A DNA stretch of 17,442 nt, taken from NCBI GenBank assembly GCA_002687025.1, contig NYZG01000155.1, positions 1 through 17,442 of the forward strand, written 5' to 3'. Within the stretch, counting starts at the first letter, position 1; every line of letters begins with the position of its first letter. Source of the DNA: Candidatus Poribacteria bacterium (lineage in GTDB: Bacteria > Poribacteria > WGA-4E > GCA-2687025). Under the pieces are notes generated by a model. The model was not told where the DNA came from, ran no database searches, and saw only the letters and a program-made list of their open reading frames with translations. Shown here in pieces: positions 1 through 10,572 of the stretch. Position numbers and translations under genes: made by a program.

Positions 1-1648
1 GACAACGTCCCACATGCGCGCGATGGCCCACTACGTGGACGACGGCGGCGCGTGGCTCACGATCGGCGGGCCCCGCACGTACGGGGCGGGCGACTGGCAG
101 AAGACCTCCCTGGAGGGCGCTGCCCCCGTCGAGATGATCCCGCAGGATCGCAAGCGGCCTCTCGCCCTGCTGCTGCTGCTCGACAAGTCCGGCAGCATGG
201 CGCACGAGAGCGGCGGCGTGCAGAAGCTCACCCTGGCGGCTTCGGCGACTCGCGCCGCCATCGACGCCCTCGACGACGAGGACCACATAGCCGTGGTCGC
301 CTTCGACGCGAAGGCGCATGTTGCCGCGGAACTGACCGCGAAGGATGAAGGCGCGAGCGTCATGCGCGCGGTTCAGGGCCTTCGCCCCGGAGCGGGGACA
401 GACATCGCCACGGCGCTCGCAGAGGCCGACCGTCTGCTAACGACGGCCGACTTCCCGCGGAAACACGTCGTACTGCTCTCGGACGGTCAGTCGGAGGGCG
501 ATCTCGTCGGCCTGGCGCGTGATCTCGCAGCGAAGCGCATCACCGTCTCCACCGTAGCCGTCGGCGCGGACGCGAAGCCGGTACTCCGCGAGATCGCCGA
601 GGCCGGCGGCGGATCGTTCCACGCCATGAGCGACATGTCACATCTGCCGCGCGTCTTCGCCGAGGAGGCGCGGCAGACCGGCGACGTGGTCGTCGACGAA
701 GCCACACACGCCGTCGCCGGTTCGGGCGCGTTGGCGGCCGGGACGTATCCGCCCTTCGCCGCCTATCTTGCTACCACGCCGAAGAAGACAGCGGAGACCT
801 TCCTGGAAACGGTCGAAGGCGATCCCATCCTCGTGGGCTGGCGGCTTGGCTTAGGCAAGGCGCTCGCCTTCATGTCGGATGGCGGAAACCGGTGGACACA
901 CGACTGGGCCGCCGAACCCGACTACGCTGCCCGATGGAGGTCGTGGCTGCGCTGGACGCTGCCCGAAGGCAGACCCGACACGTTCGACTTCGCCCTCGAT
1001 GTCGAGGGATCGACTGTAGTGGCCCGCCTCGCATACCCGCCCGACGGCCCGCCGCCCGCGCGATTGCGTCTTCGCGTGGCGCCCCAAGACGGCGGGCCGA
1101 TCGAACGCGAGATGAAGCCGGTGGGGAACGGCTACGACGCTCGCGTGGCGCTCCGCGCGCCGGGCGGTTACGCCATCGCGGTCATATCCGACGAAAGTGA
1201 AATCGCCCGAGGGACGATAGAGTATGTGGGTAGCGCCGAATCGCTCGTCGCGCCGCGACCGGATCGCCTGCTTGCCCTGGCGCGGGACTCCGGCGGAGCC
1301 GTCGCCCCCGAGCCGGGCAGCTGGGATCGACGCACGGGAGCCGGCGTACCCCACGAGCGCGAGTTGTCCCCCGCTCTGCTCCTACTGGCGATCGCCGTTG
1401 TGTTTCTGGAGTGGGTCGTGAGACACTTCGGCGGGATTCGCGCCACCCGATCTCGTGATCGGGTCGACACGCGACTATCGGCTCTGTCGCGCGCAAAGCG
1501 GCGCGCCGACGCTATCGCGAGGCCTCTTTCGACGAGGCCCGAAGCCCGTTCAGCCGCGCAACCGGCGGCGCAGACGACCACGGCGGGTGACGCGGCAAGT
1601 GGCCTGGATCGCCTGCAGGCCGCCAAGGGCCGGGCGCGCACGGCATGA
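1..1648 (+). CDS. VWA-domain membrane protein with amidotransferase-like fold region (5' partial)
   Basis: The reading frame is open to the left edge (codons run from base 2), so the start lies outside the window. I number residues from the in-frame ATG at base 14. Residues 6-41 resemble the end of the glutamine-amidotransferase-like domain found in large bacterial VWA membrane proteins (GG..LTIGGP.TYGAGDW, then a PVEM-like stretch). Residues about 50-225 form a von Willebrand factor A domain with a full MIDAS: DKSGSM (D57, S59, S61), GTD at 129-130 and LLSDG (D157). A typical post-VWA beta-rich part follows, with GWRLGLGKALAFMSDGG. One membrane helix lies at about 451-469, then a basic, Ala-rich cytoplasmic tail. 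Such proteins are thought to sense or assemble partners at the membrane by metal-dependent adhesion; the exact role is unknown. The stop codon overlaps the next gene by ATGA. Confidence 0.85.
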   Translation, partial: TTSHMRAMAHYVDDGGAWLTIGGPRTYGAGDWQKTSLEGAAPVEMIPQDRKRPLALLLLLDKSGSMAHESGGVQKLTLAASATRAAIDALDDEDHIAVVAFDAKAHVAAELTAKDEGASVMRAVQGLRPGAGTDIATALAEADRLLTTADFPRKHVVLLSDGQSEGDLVGLARDLAAKRITVSTVAVGADAKPVLREIAEAGGGSFHAMSDMSHLPRVFAEEARQTGDVVVDEATHAVAGSGALAAGTYPPFAAYLATTPKKTAETFLETVEGDPILVGWRLGLGKALAFMSDGGNRWTHDWAAEPDYAARWRSWLRWTLPEGRPDTFDFALDVEGSTVVARLAYPPDGPPPARLRLRVAPQDGGPIEREMKPVGNGYDARVALRAPGGYAIAVISDESEIARGTIEYVGSAESLVAPRPDRLLALARDSGGAVAPEPGSWDRRTGAGVPHERELSPALLLLAIAVVFLEWVVRHFGGIRATRSRDRVDTRLSALSRAKRRADAIARPLSTRPEARSAAQPAAQTTTAGDAASGLDRLQAAKGRARTA

Positions 1649-2223
1649 GGGATCGCGGAATGCGACGCAGACGCCCAACCGGGCCCACATACACCGCTCG
1701 ACTCCTGGATACTCCCCCGGCCGTAAGCCGCGTTGCGCGCAGCATCACCCACAGCCTCGGCCGTCAGTCGTACGAAGAGCCGTTCCACGTCGCCTCCACA
1801 TTGCGCGCTTACGGGGTGCGCGTGCTGTCCGCGTTGGGAGACCACGCGACCGAGGCGTTGCGGACCCTCGTCTACCACCTCGACCCGCAGGTGCGCGTGG
1901 CCGTCACCGAGGAGTTGGTGCGCCACGAGGATGTCGATGCGATCGACCCGATCCAGAACCTCGCGCTAAACGACGAGGACGACGCCGTCCAGGAGACCGC
2001 GCAACTTGCGGTCGAGGAACTGCGCAAGCGCGCGGCGGAGCAACCCGAACCCGCCGAGGACGTCGCCGTCGAGACGGGCGAAGACGCCGAACCGAGTGGG
2101 CGCGAGGCCAAAGTTCCGCTCATCGAATCCGGCGAGGATGTCGCGGAGCAGATCGTCGTCGAACCGAATATCGAGCCGCGGGACGACGAAGAGGAAGAAG
2201 ACGAGGATTCCGACGACGCCTGA
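1645..2223 (+). CDS. HEAT-repeat-like protein with acidic tail
   Basis: This 192-residue protein starts at an ATG that overlaps the stop codon of the VWA gene (ATGA), so the two are probably translationally coupled and act together. Residues about 30-60 are helical. Residues about 66-97 and 98-130 look like two HEAT-type helical hairpins (for example HATEALRTLVYHLDPQVRVA and LNDEDDAVQETAQLAVEEL), usual for protein-protein contact. Residues 131-192 are low complexity and strongly acidic, ending DDEEEEDEDSDD. No catalytic motif, signal peptide or membrane helix is seen, so it is probably a cytoplasmic adaptor. A second ATG at 1660 could be the true start and would drop five residues. The family assignment rests on pattern only. 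Confidence 0.72.
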   Translation: MRDRGMRRRRPTGPTYTARLLDTPPAVSRVARSITHSLGRQSYEEPFHVASTLRAYGVRVLSALGDHATEALRTLVYHLDPQVRVAVTEELVRHEDVDAIDPIQNLALNDEDDAVQETAQLAVEELRKRAAEQPEPAEDVAVETGEDAEPSGREAKVPLIESGEDVAEQIVVEPNIEPRDDEEEEDEDSDDA

Positions 2224-2276
2224 CGCGTTCGCCCTCCCGCCGCCACACTGAATCACCACGCAGCATTGGCCTCTGG

Positions 2277-3428
2277 ATGACGCACGACCTGATCCTGTCG
2301 GGCGGCCACGTCATAGACCCGGCGAACGCCCGCGACGGCGTCATGGATGTCGCGGTGAAGGACGGCCGCGTCGTCGCCGTAGGCGCGGATGTCGCCGGGC
2401 AGGCCGCGAAGACCGTGGCCGTCGACGGCCTCTACGTCACCCCTGGGCTCATCGACATTCACGTGCACGTCTATGGCTACGCCGGATCGATGTTCCCCGA
2501 TGCGCACGCACTCACGGGCGGCATCACGACCGTCGTGGACGCAGGCGGCCCCGGGTGGAAGTCATTCGAGGACTTCAAGACAACCATCGTCGATCGCTCG
2601 AAGACGCGCGTGCTCTCGCTGCTGAACATCGTCGCGCCCGGGATGCTGGGCGCCGTCGAGCAGGACATCGGAGAGATGCAGACGGAGGCGTGCGCCGACA
2701 TGATCCGGGCGCATCCCGAGATCATCGTCGGCACGAAGACGGCGCACTTCGGCGGCCCCGGGTGGGAGGCGGTCGACGGTGCCTTACGCGCGGCGGACCT
2801 GAGCGATACCGTCGCCATGATCGACTTCTGGCCGCGTCCCACGCGCACATATCCCGAGCTTCTCGCCCGCATGCGCCCCGGCGACATCCACACACACGTC
2901 TATGCGCGGCACATCCCCGTCCTGGACGACAACAAGCGCGTGCAGGATTGCATGTGGGAGGCGAGGGAGCGAGGCGTCGTCTTCGACCTCGGCCACGGGG
3001 CGGGCAGCTTCTGGTGGCGCCTGGCGATTCCCTCGACACGGCAAGGCTTCCCGCCGGACACCATCAGCACGGACCTGCACAGGAGCAGCGCGCTCATTCC
3101 CAACGCGAACATGATTACCACGATGTCCAAGTGCCTGAACATGGACATGCCGCTGTCCGAGGTGATTCGGCGATCCACGGTCACCCCTGCCGAGGTGATC
3201 GGCCGACCCGAACTGGGGACCTTGACGGTCGGAGCCGAGGCCGACATCGCCGTGCTGGACGTCCGTCGTGGCGCCTTCGGCTTCGTCGATTCCGGCCGCG
3301 CCCGGCACCGTGGCGACCGCAGGCTCGAGTGCATGCTTACCGTCCGCGCGGGGGAGATCGTCTGGGACGTGAACGGCATGAGCTGGCCGGACTGGGAGGA
3401 CGCCGGCGAATATGCCGTCATTCAATGA
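2277..3428 (+). CDS. amidohydrolase/deacetylase-family metallohydrolase (COG3964-like)
   Basis: This 383-residue protein has the complete layout of the amidohydrolase superfamily: an N-terminal beta part (LILSGGHVIDPAN), the strand-1 metal site IDIHVHV (H62, H64), a candidate carboxylated lysine in VGTKTAH (K154), a strand-6 His in DIHTH (H205/H207) and the strand-8 aspartate in STDLH (D266). A C-terminal sandwich follows (LGTLTVGAEADIAVLDV). It resembles the COG3964 group often mislabelled dihydroorotase; characterised members hydrolyse esters such as acetyl-R-mandelate. The substrate here is unknown. Where I expect a strand-5 metal-binding His, the sequence reads AMIDFW with D183. The frame stays open upstream to 1455, but homology begins at the ATG at 2277, so that start is used; no clear ribosome site precedes it. 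It lies 53 bases after the HEAT-like gene, possibly in the same transcript. Confidence 0.88.
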   Translation: MTHDLILSGGHVIDPANARDGVMDVAVKDGRVVAVGADVAGQAAKTVAVDGLYVTPGLIDIHVHVYGYAGSMFPDAHALTGGITTVVDAGGPGWKSFEDFKTTIVDRSKTRVLSLLNIVAPGMLGAVEQDIGEMQTEACADMIRAHPEIIVGTKTAHFGGPGWEAVDGALRAADLSDTVAMIDFWPRPTRTYPELLARMRPGDIHTHVYARHIPVLDDNKRVQDCMWEARERGVVFDLGHGAGSFWWRLAIPSTRQGFPPDTISTDLHRSSALIPNANMITTMSKCLNMDMPLSEVIRRSTVTPAEVIGRPELGTLTVGAEADIAVLDVRRGAFGFVDSGRARHRGDRRLECMLTVRAGEIVWDVNGMSWPDWEDAGEYAVIQ

Positions 3429-3440
3429 CGCGACCTCGCG

Positions 3441-3473
3441 CCCACGCGGCGTTGGCGCCCCGCGGCGCGTGGG
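3441..3473. other. GC-rich inverted repeat after amidohydrolase gene
   Basis: CCCACGCG (3441-3448) and CGCGTGGG (3466-3473) form a perfect 8-base stem with a 17-base loop, 12 bases after the amidohydrolase stop. There is no T-run, so it is not a classical intrinsic terminator. It could still slow polymerase or protect the mRNA end. The surrounding gap, 3429-3643, shows no gene. Confidence 0.3.
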
Positions 3474-3643
3474 AGAATGCGGCGGCCCGCTTTCCGCGCC
3501 CTGGCCAAGTCGTGTCTCTCTGAACGAAGCGGGGCCTCGCCACGCGGTCACGCGCGCTAGGTTCGGCGGCCCGCCATCCGACTGCTGCGGGACTGAGCCG
3601 TGGACCTCGCCTTCCTCCGAGCGGCGCGTGAGATTCCCGCGAC

Positions 3644-4519
3644 ATGTCTGACCTAGCCCTCGCGGGCCTGCTCACGATCGCCACTATCCTGTGGGGCGCC
3701 ACGTTCACGGTCGTCCGCGACGCAGTGGCGGTGTATGGCGTACTCAGCTTCCTCGCCGTCCGGTTCTTCATCGCCTCGATGGCGCTGGGCATAGTCGGCG
3801 CGCGGCGGATGACTTTGCGCACGCTGCTGGTCGGCGGAGCGGTCGGGTTGTCGCTGGCGCTGGGCTTCGTCTTACAGACGATCGGCTTACGCTACACGAG
3901 CCCCACGAATTCTGGTCTGATAACAGGTCTCGTCGTCATGCTGACGCCCGCGATAGCGTTCGTCATGTACCGCACGCGCACGCCGAAGCTTTACATCGCG
4001 CCGGTTCTGGGAGCGTTCGTGGGGCTGGCGCTCCTCACGGGGGAGAGCCCGGAGGAGTTCAGAATCGGCGACGTGCTGACGATGGCCTGCGCCGTCGCCT
4101 TCGCGGCGCACGTCGTGCTGTTGGGAAGGTACGCCGCCGCGCACGACGCGATCGGCTTCGCCCTCGCCCAGATGATCTCGACGGGGGTGGTGTGTGGGAT
4201 CGCCGCGCCGATCTTCGAGCCGCTGGAGCTCCCGCCGCGCGAAGTGTGGTTCGCGTTGGGGTTGACCGGCCTGGGGGCGTCGGCGCTCGCGTTCCTGATA
4301 ATGACCTACGTGCAGCAACGCCTTTCGGCCGTCCGTACCGCTGTCATACTGACGATGGAGCCGCTCTTCGCGGTGGTCTTCGGCTACATCCTGGCGGGGG
4401 ATCGCCTGACGTCCATACAGGCGGTCGGCGCGGCGCTGATCCTGTCCGCTCTCCTCGTCGGCGAGGTCGGCCCGGCGCTCCTGAGCGGCCGCCGCGCCGC
4501 GAGTGGATCGGCCTCCTGA
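3644..4519 (+). CDS. EamA/DMT-family membrane transporter
   Basis: This 291-residue integral membrane protein has the size and two-fold repeat of the drug/metabolite transporter superfamily. The first EamA unit spans about residues 7-131 (ILWGATFTVVRDAV, LRYTSPTNSGLITGLVVMLTP). The second spans about 142-273 (CAVAFAAHVVLLGRYA, RTAVILTMEPLFAVVFGYIL). About ten hydrophobic helices are expected, with a short cytoplasmic tail. EamA proteins export or import small metabolites such as amino acids or purines by secondary transport; the substrate cannot be read from the sequence. The ATG at 3644 is the natural start because the first helix begins at once, though only a weak purine-rich site precedes it. 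A 215-base gap separates it from the amidohydrolase gene, so it may have its own promoter. Confidence 0.9.
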   Translation: MSDLALAGLLTIATILWGATFTVVRDAVAVYGVLSFLAVRFFIASMALGIVGARRMTLRTLLVGGAVGLSLALGFVLQTIGLRYTSPTNSGLITGLVVMLTPAIAFVMYRTRTPKLYIAPVLGAFVGLALLTGESPEEFRIGDVLTMACAVAFAAHVVLLGRYAAAHDAIGFALAQMISTGVVCGIAAPIFEPLELPPREVWFALGLTGLGASALAFLIMTYVQQRLSAVRTAVILTMEPLFAVVFGYILAGDRLTSIQAVGAALILSALLVGEVGPALLSGRRAASGSAS

Positions 4520-4916
4520 CCCAACTGCACAGCAACCCGCACCGAGGCGACGACATCTGGGAGATCGCCGCAGGCATCCTGGACACAGAGCACCCCCGTC
4601 TCGCCAAGCCACCAGCTCCGACGGCCCTTCCTGTCGCGACGCGTGCCGCTCCGCCGGGCCGTCGACCTGGTTCATACGGGTTACTCCCTCGGCTACGGCG
4701 CGTGTCTGCTCTGGCATCTGGTCGCGCGGGATCGGGTTCCCACGTATCGTCACGGTGCGATACCATTTATCTCTTTCCACATGACGCCTTTCGCGGGCCT
4801 GGCGGCCCCAATATGCGCCGGGCACGCGTCGCCTGCCGTCTCACGCGCACACGCAGCTTCAGGCCTCATATCGAGCATGACGGCCTAGGGTCACGCACAG
4901 CAGGAGTCGACGCCGA
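4520..4916. other. 397-base gap without a convincing gene
   Basis: No protein that I recognise is encoded on either strand. Two short stretches have GC-rich third codon positions like real genes. One runs on from the transporter end in the +2 frame (about 4520-4600, containing a residue run like DDIWEIAAGIL). The other is in the original transporter frame after about 4660 (DLVHTGYSLGYG). They are in different frames, lack good starts and do not join, so a decayed gene or chance are both possible. A weak promoter-like pair lies at 4737-4766. Confidence 0.5.
4737..4766 (+). promoter_or_regulatory. candidate promoter for alpha-glucan phosphorylase
   Basis: TTCCCA (4737-4742) and TACCAT (4761-4766) are separated by 18 bases; each matches 4 of 6 bases of the sigma-70 consensus. 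This lies in a locally AT-richer patch (CCATTTATC) of an otherwise GC-rich gap. The implied leader to the ATG at 4917 would be about 145 bases. The assignment rests on pattern alone. Confidence 0.25.
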
Positions 4917-7499
<2,583 letters not shown>

Positions 7500-8121
7500 G
7501 GGGTCGTAGGTCGAGCGTCTGGAAGAGGATGTCCAGCGGCGGCCGGTCGTCGAGGCGATGGGCGAGCGTGTCGTCCACGAACGCGTGCGCGCCGCTGTAG
7601 TCCCACGCGACGACGCGCACACGGATGTTCGTCTGGTCGATGAGGTCGGGCAACAGGAACACCTCGTAGATGTCCTCGGAAGCGCCCGGGGCGAGCTCGA
7701 CGGGCAGCGCGTTGCGGGCCAGGCTGCCGAAGATGAACGCGTCGTCGTTCGGTTGCGGCGCCAGGGGCCGCCAGCGCCGACCTCGACGCAGCTCGACCAC
7801 GAGCCGGGCCACTGTCGCCTCGCGTTGCTCGCTCTCGTTGTAGATGCGCAGCGACGCGAAGATCAGCGAGTAGCCGCCACGGATCACAAAGCAGTTCGTG
7901 CCCTCGGCGAGGAGCTCGACCCGCAGGGCGACGCTCTCGTGGCGACCGTGACGACTGCCTCGCCGTCGTCCTCGGAGATTGCCCGTCCACCAGTCCCACA
8001 CCCAGTGCGCGAGCGACGCCACCAGGGCCAGCGCGCTCAGTATGATGGCGACCCATGTCATCGCACGGTATCCTACGCGAAGGCGCGACCACTCGGCAGG
8101 GATACGCTCCCGACGCGCGCA

Positions 8122-8151
8122 ATGGTACGGCGTCGATGATTCATATCGCAA
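8122..8151 (-). promoter_or_regulatory. candidate promoter for the minus-strand membrane protein
   Basis: On the minus strand TTGCGA (8151-8146) and TACCAT (8127-8122) are 18 bases apart, giving a leader of about 50 bases to the start at 8061. Each box matches 4 of 6 consensus bases. It lies in the divergent gap shared with the TPR lipoprotein promoter. Confidence 0.3.
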
Positions 8152-8173
8152 TCTGGCGTGTGCGGCGTTGGGG

Positions 8174-8201
8174 TTCGTGGGCGGCCCGGATGAGGTACAA
8201 T
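8174..8201 (+). promoter_or_regulatory. candidate promoter for the TPR lipoprotein-nadC-birA operon
   Basis: TACAAT at 8196-8201 is a near-perfect -10 box (5 of 6). A weak -35-like TTCGTG at 8174-8179 is 16 bases upstream. It sits just before the ribosome site and start of the lipoprotein gene, giving a short leader of about 16 bases. It is the clearest promoter-like -10 box found near a gene start here. Confidence 0.42.
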
Positions 8202-8213
8202 CGGCTGCGTCGT

Positions 8214-8218
8214 GGAGG
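8214..8218 (+). promoter_or_regulatory. ribosome binding site deciding the lipoprotein start
   Basis: GGAGG lies five bases before the ATG at 8224. It overlaps the alternative in-frame GTG at 8212, which therefore cannot be the usual start. This fixes the N-terminus as MSRVRLP, directly before the signal sequence. Confidence 0.7.
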
Positions 8219-8223
8219 ATTTC

Positions 8224-8805
8224 ATGTCGCGCGTCAGACTGCCTATTGTCACGTTGCCGCTTGTGTTGGGGCTACTCGCGCTCACGTCTCTCGGGTGCGA
8301 CCGACGCAAGGCCATCGACGAGTACAACCGAGGCGTCGGATACGCGCAGGCGGGCGAATACCCGCGCGCGATTCTCGCCTTCGAGACGGCGCTGGAGCTG
8401 CGTCCGAAGTTCCCCGAGGCCAACAACAGCCTGGGGTACGTCTACAACCAGCTCAGGAACTACGAGAAAGCCATCGTGCAGTTCCAGGCGGCCGCGGCGG
8501 CCGAGAAGTTCAAGGACCGCCATCTCGCCTACCAGAACCTCGGGACGGCGTACTCCAACAACGCCCAGTACGAAGATGCCGAGGCGCCGCTGGCCAAGTC
8601 CATCGAGATGCAGCCCACCGCGGACGCCCACTACGCGTTGGCGCAGGTGTACGCCCTGCAAAAGAAGACCGCCTCGTGCATCGGGGCCCTGCGCGACGCC
8701 ATGGCCCTGGACGAGGAGCGCATCCGAGCGGTCGATGGTGACGCCGCCTTCGACGCCATTCGCGAGGACGCGGAGTTTCGGGCGTTCGTCGCGGAGGCGC
8801 GCTAG
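8224..8805 (+). CDS. TPR-repeat lipoprotein
   Basis: This 193-residue protein begins with a signal sequence (MSRVRLPIVTLPLVLGLLAL) and a lipobox-like TSLGC, with C25 as the likely lipidated residue. The -3 position is Ser rather than Leu, so the lipobox is imperfect. Four tetratricopeptide units follow: about 33-66 (EYNRGVGYAQAGEYPRAI), 67-100 (NNSLGYVYNQLRNYEKAI), 101-134 (AYQNLGTAYSNNAQYEDA) and 135-165. The C-terminal DAAFDAIREDAEFRAF is a usual cap in such proteins. It is probably anchored in a membrane facing the periplasm and scaffolds other proteins. It heads an operon: its TAG stop shares one base with the GTG start of nadC. Its link to NAD or biotin metabolism is by position only. 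Confidence 0.82.
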   Translation: MSRVRLPIVTLPLVLGLLALTSLGCDRRKAIDEYNRGVGYAQAGEYPRAILAFETALELRPKFPEANNSLGYVYNQLRNYEKAIVQFQAAAAAEKFKDRHLAYQNLGTAYSNNAQYEDAEAPLAKSIEMQPTADAHYALAQVYALQKKTASCIGALRDAMALDEERIRAVDGDAAFDAIREDAEFRAFVAEAR

Positions 8806-9677
8806 TGGCCGTCGCCGGGCAGAGCCCTCCCGCGAATCCAACGGTGCGAGCGCTCATCGAACTCGCTTTGTCGGAAGACATCGGCAGCGGCGACATCACG
8901 TCGGACCTGACGCTCCCCAAGGGCGCGCGCGCGAAGGCGGTCATGTCGCCGCGTGAGGAGGGCGTCGCGGCGGGCCTGGGCGTCGCGGAGACGGTGTTCG
9001 CCGCCGTCGATCCGACGATCACGGTGACGACCACACACGCGGACGGCGACCCGTTCGCCGCCGGTTCGTCGTTGATGACCGTCGAAGGCGACGCGCGATC
9101 CGTCCTGACCGCGGAGCGCACCGCCCTGAATTTCGCCCAGATACTCAGCGGCATCGCCACGCTGACGGCGACCTACGTCGCGGCCGTCCGGCCGTTGCCC
9201 GTACGCGTGGTGGATACGCGCAAGACGATCCCCGGGTGGCGCACGCTCAGCAAATACGCCGTGCGGATGGGCGGCGGCTTGAACCACCGCTTCGGCCTGT
9301 CCGACGGCGTGCTCATCAAGGACAATCACATCGCCGTCGTCGGCTCGGTGGGAGCGGCGATCGCCGCCGCCCGCGCGGGAGCGCCACACACGATGCGCAT
9401 CGAGGTCGAGGTCGACACGCTCGATCAACTCGACCAGGCGCTGGAGGCGGGGGCCGACATCGTCCTGCTCGACAACATGAGCCTCGACGAGATGCGCGAG
9501 GCGGTCCGGCGAACCGACGGCCGCGCGCTGCTGGAGGCGTCCGGCGGCGTCCAGTTGGATATGCTTCGCGGCATCGCCGAGACCGGCGTGGACATCATCT
9601 CGACCAGGCAGATCACCGTCGCGGCTCCGCCCATCGATATCGGATTCGACCTGGTCGTCGAGAGCAGCGACGCGTGA
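8805..9677 (+). CDS. nadC: nicotinate-nucleotide pyrophosphorylase (carboxylating)
   Basis: This 290-residue enzyme converts quinolinate and PRPP to nicotinate mononucleotide, CO2 and pyrophosphate in de novo NAD synthesis. It shows the full family signature: ALSEDIGSGDITSD near the N-terminus, AERTALNF (103-110), DTRKTIPGWR (137-146), KYAVRMGGGLNHR (150-162), LIKDNH (170-175), EVEVD (200-204), LLDNM (221-225) and EASGGV (244-249). The end reads STRQITVAAPPIDIGFDL, slightly different from the common SVGALTHSAP form. The GTG start at 8805 overlaps the preceding stop by one base (TAGTG), and the stop overlaps the next GTG by four bases (GTGA), so the three genes are translationally coupled. nadA and nadB are not in the window. 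Confidence 0.95.
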   Translation: MAVAGQSPPANPTVRALIELALSEDIGSGDITSDLTLPKGARAKAVMSPREEGVAAGLGVAETVFAAVDPTITVTTTHADGDPFAAGSSLMTVEGDARSVLTAERTALNFAQILSGIATLTATYVAAVRPLPVRVVDTRKTIPGWRTLSKYAVRMGGGLNHRFGLSDGVLIKDNHIAVVGSVGAAIAAARAGAPHTMRIEVEVDTLDQLDQALEAGADIVLLDNMSLDEMREAVRRTDGRALLEASGGVQLDMLRGIAETGVDIISTRQITVAAPPIDIGFDLVVESSDA

Positions 9678-10471
9678 CCGAGTTCGACACGGAGGCGTTC
9701 CGCGACCTGCTCACCACGGCGATCCTCGGCCGACGTCTCACCGCCCTCGACAGCGTGCCGTCTACGCAGGACCTGGCGCGCGAGGTCGCCGGAGAATCGC
9801 TCCGCAATCCCGACGGCGAGGTCGTCCTGACCGAGTTTCAGACGCAGGGACGCGGCCGCCGTCGTCGCGCGTGGTCGTCGCCGCCCAACGTCAATCTCCT
9901 GTTTTCGCTGATCCTATGTCCTCGGCCACGCATCGCCAGACCCACGCTCATCACGCTGCTGATGGGCGGAGCCGTCCGCGAGGCGCTCGCGACGGGGAGC
10001 GGCGTCGATGCTTCGGTCAAGTGGCCGAACGACGTCCTCATCGGCGGTCGGAAGGTCGCGGGCATCCTCACGGAAGAGGGGCGTCGACCCGACGGGCGGC
10101 CGTTCTGGGTCGTCGGCGTTGGGATAAACGTCAACGGGTCCCGCGAGGACCTGACGGGCGAATTGGCGCACACGGCGACGACGCTCCGCGCGGAATGCGG
10201 CCACGAGACGCCGCGCGAGGAGCTGCTCGCCCGGCTGCTCGCGGAATTCGAGGAGCATTACGGAGCCATGCAGCGAGGCCAACTCGACGACATACTCGCG
10301 TGGCTGCGTCGCCGGGTGGATGGCATGGGAGCGCCCGTGCGCGTCCGCGCGGGCGACGCGGAGATCACGGGCGCGGCCGCCGGTCTGGACGACGACGGGG
10401 CGCTCGTGGTGAGGACCTCGCACGGGACGCTGTCCCGGGTGGAAGCGGGGGATGACGTCGAGTGGCTCTAG
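9674..10471 (+). CDS. birA: biotin-[acetyl-CoA-carboxylase] ligase, HTH-less
   Basis: This 265-residue enzyme activates biotin with ATP and attaches it to the carboxyl-carrier lysine of acetyl-CoA carboxylase. It starts at a GTG overlapping nadC by GTGA; the frame is open further upstream, but homology begins here. Visible motifs are LDSVPSTQD, TQGRGRRRRAW (58-67, biotin-AMP loop), KWPNDVLIGGRKVAGIL (116-131), VVGVGINVN and a C-terminal SH3-like domain (VRVRAGDAEITGAAAGLDDDG). There is no N-terminal winged helix, so it is the monofunctional class I type and not a repressor. In the loop the usual GRGRxG has Arg (R64) in place of the second-last Gly. A nadC-birA pairing is common in bacteria; the usual coaX neighbour is absent. 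Confidence 0.93.
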   Translation: MTEFDTEAFRDLLTTAILGRRLTALDSVPSTQDLAREVAGESLRNPDGEVVLTEFQTQGRGRRRRAWSSPPNVNLLFSLILCPRPRIARPTLITLLMGGAVREALATGSGVDASVKWPNDVLIGGRKVAGILTEEGRRPDGRPFWVVGVGINVNGSREDLTGELAHTATTLRAECGHETPREELLARLLAEFEEHYGAMQRGQLDDILAWLRRRVDGMGAPVRVRAGDAEITGAAAGLDDDGALVVRTSHGTLSRVEAGDDVEWL

Positions 10472-10572
10472 GGCCCGTGGGTCGTGAGGGTGTAGACTCC
10501 GCCCTGGGCCGTACGGAGAGGAAGTCAAGGCGAGGCAGGTTCCGCACCGCGCGGGGCGCGGCGTCTTGCATG

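Noticed and set aside
1455..2276. Upstream extension of the amidohydrolase reading frame to 1455
   Set aside because: It overlaps the VWA and HEAT-like genes, is Arg/Pro-rich and lacks family similarity; homology starts at the ATG at 2277.
3441..3473. Intrinsic terminator after the amidohydrolase gene
   Set aside because: The stem is good, but no T-run follows, so it is listed only as an inverted repeat.
3887..4825. Long minus-strand frame opposite the EamA transporter
   Set aside because: Composition is Arg/Gln/His-rich, as expected for the complement of a GC-rich membrane gene; no domain is visible.
7558..8139. Plus-strand frame opposite the unrecognised membrane protein
   Set aside because: It lacks a hydrophobic segment, motif or ribosome site; the minus-strand frame with a proper N-terminal anchor is the better gene.
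9236..9673. Upstream extension of the birA frame inside nadC
   Set aside because: It is Arg-rich out-of-frame nadC sequence; the ligase homology begins at the GTG at 9674.
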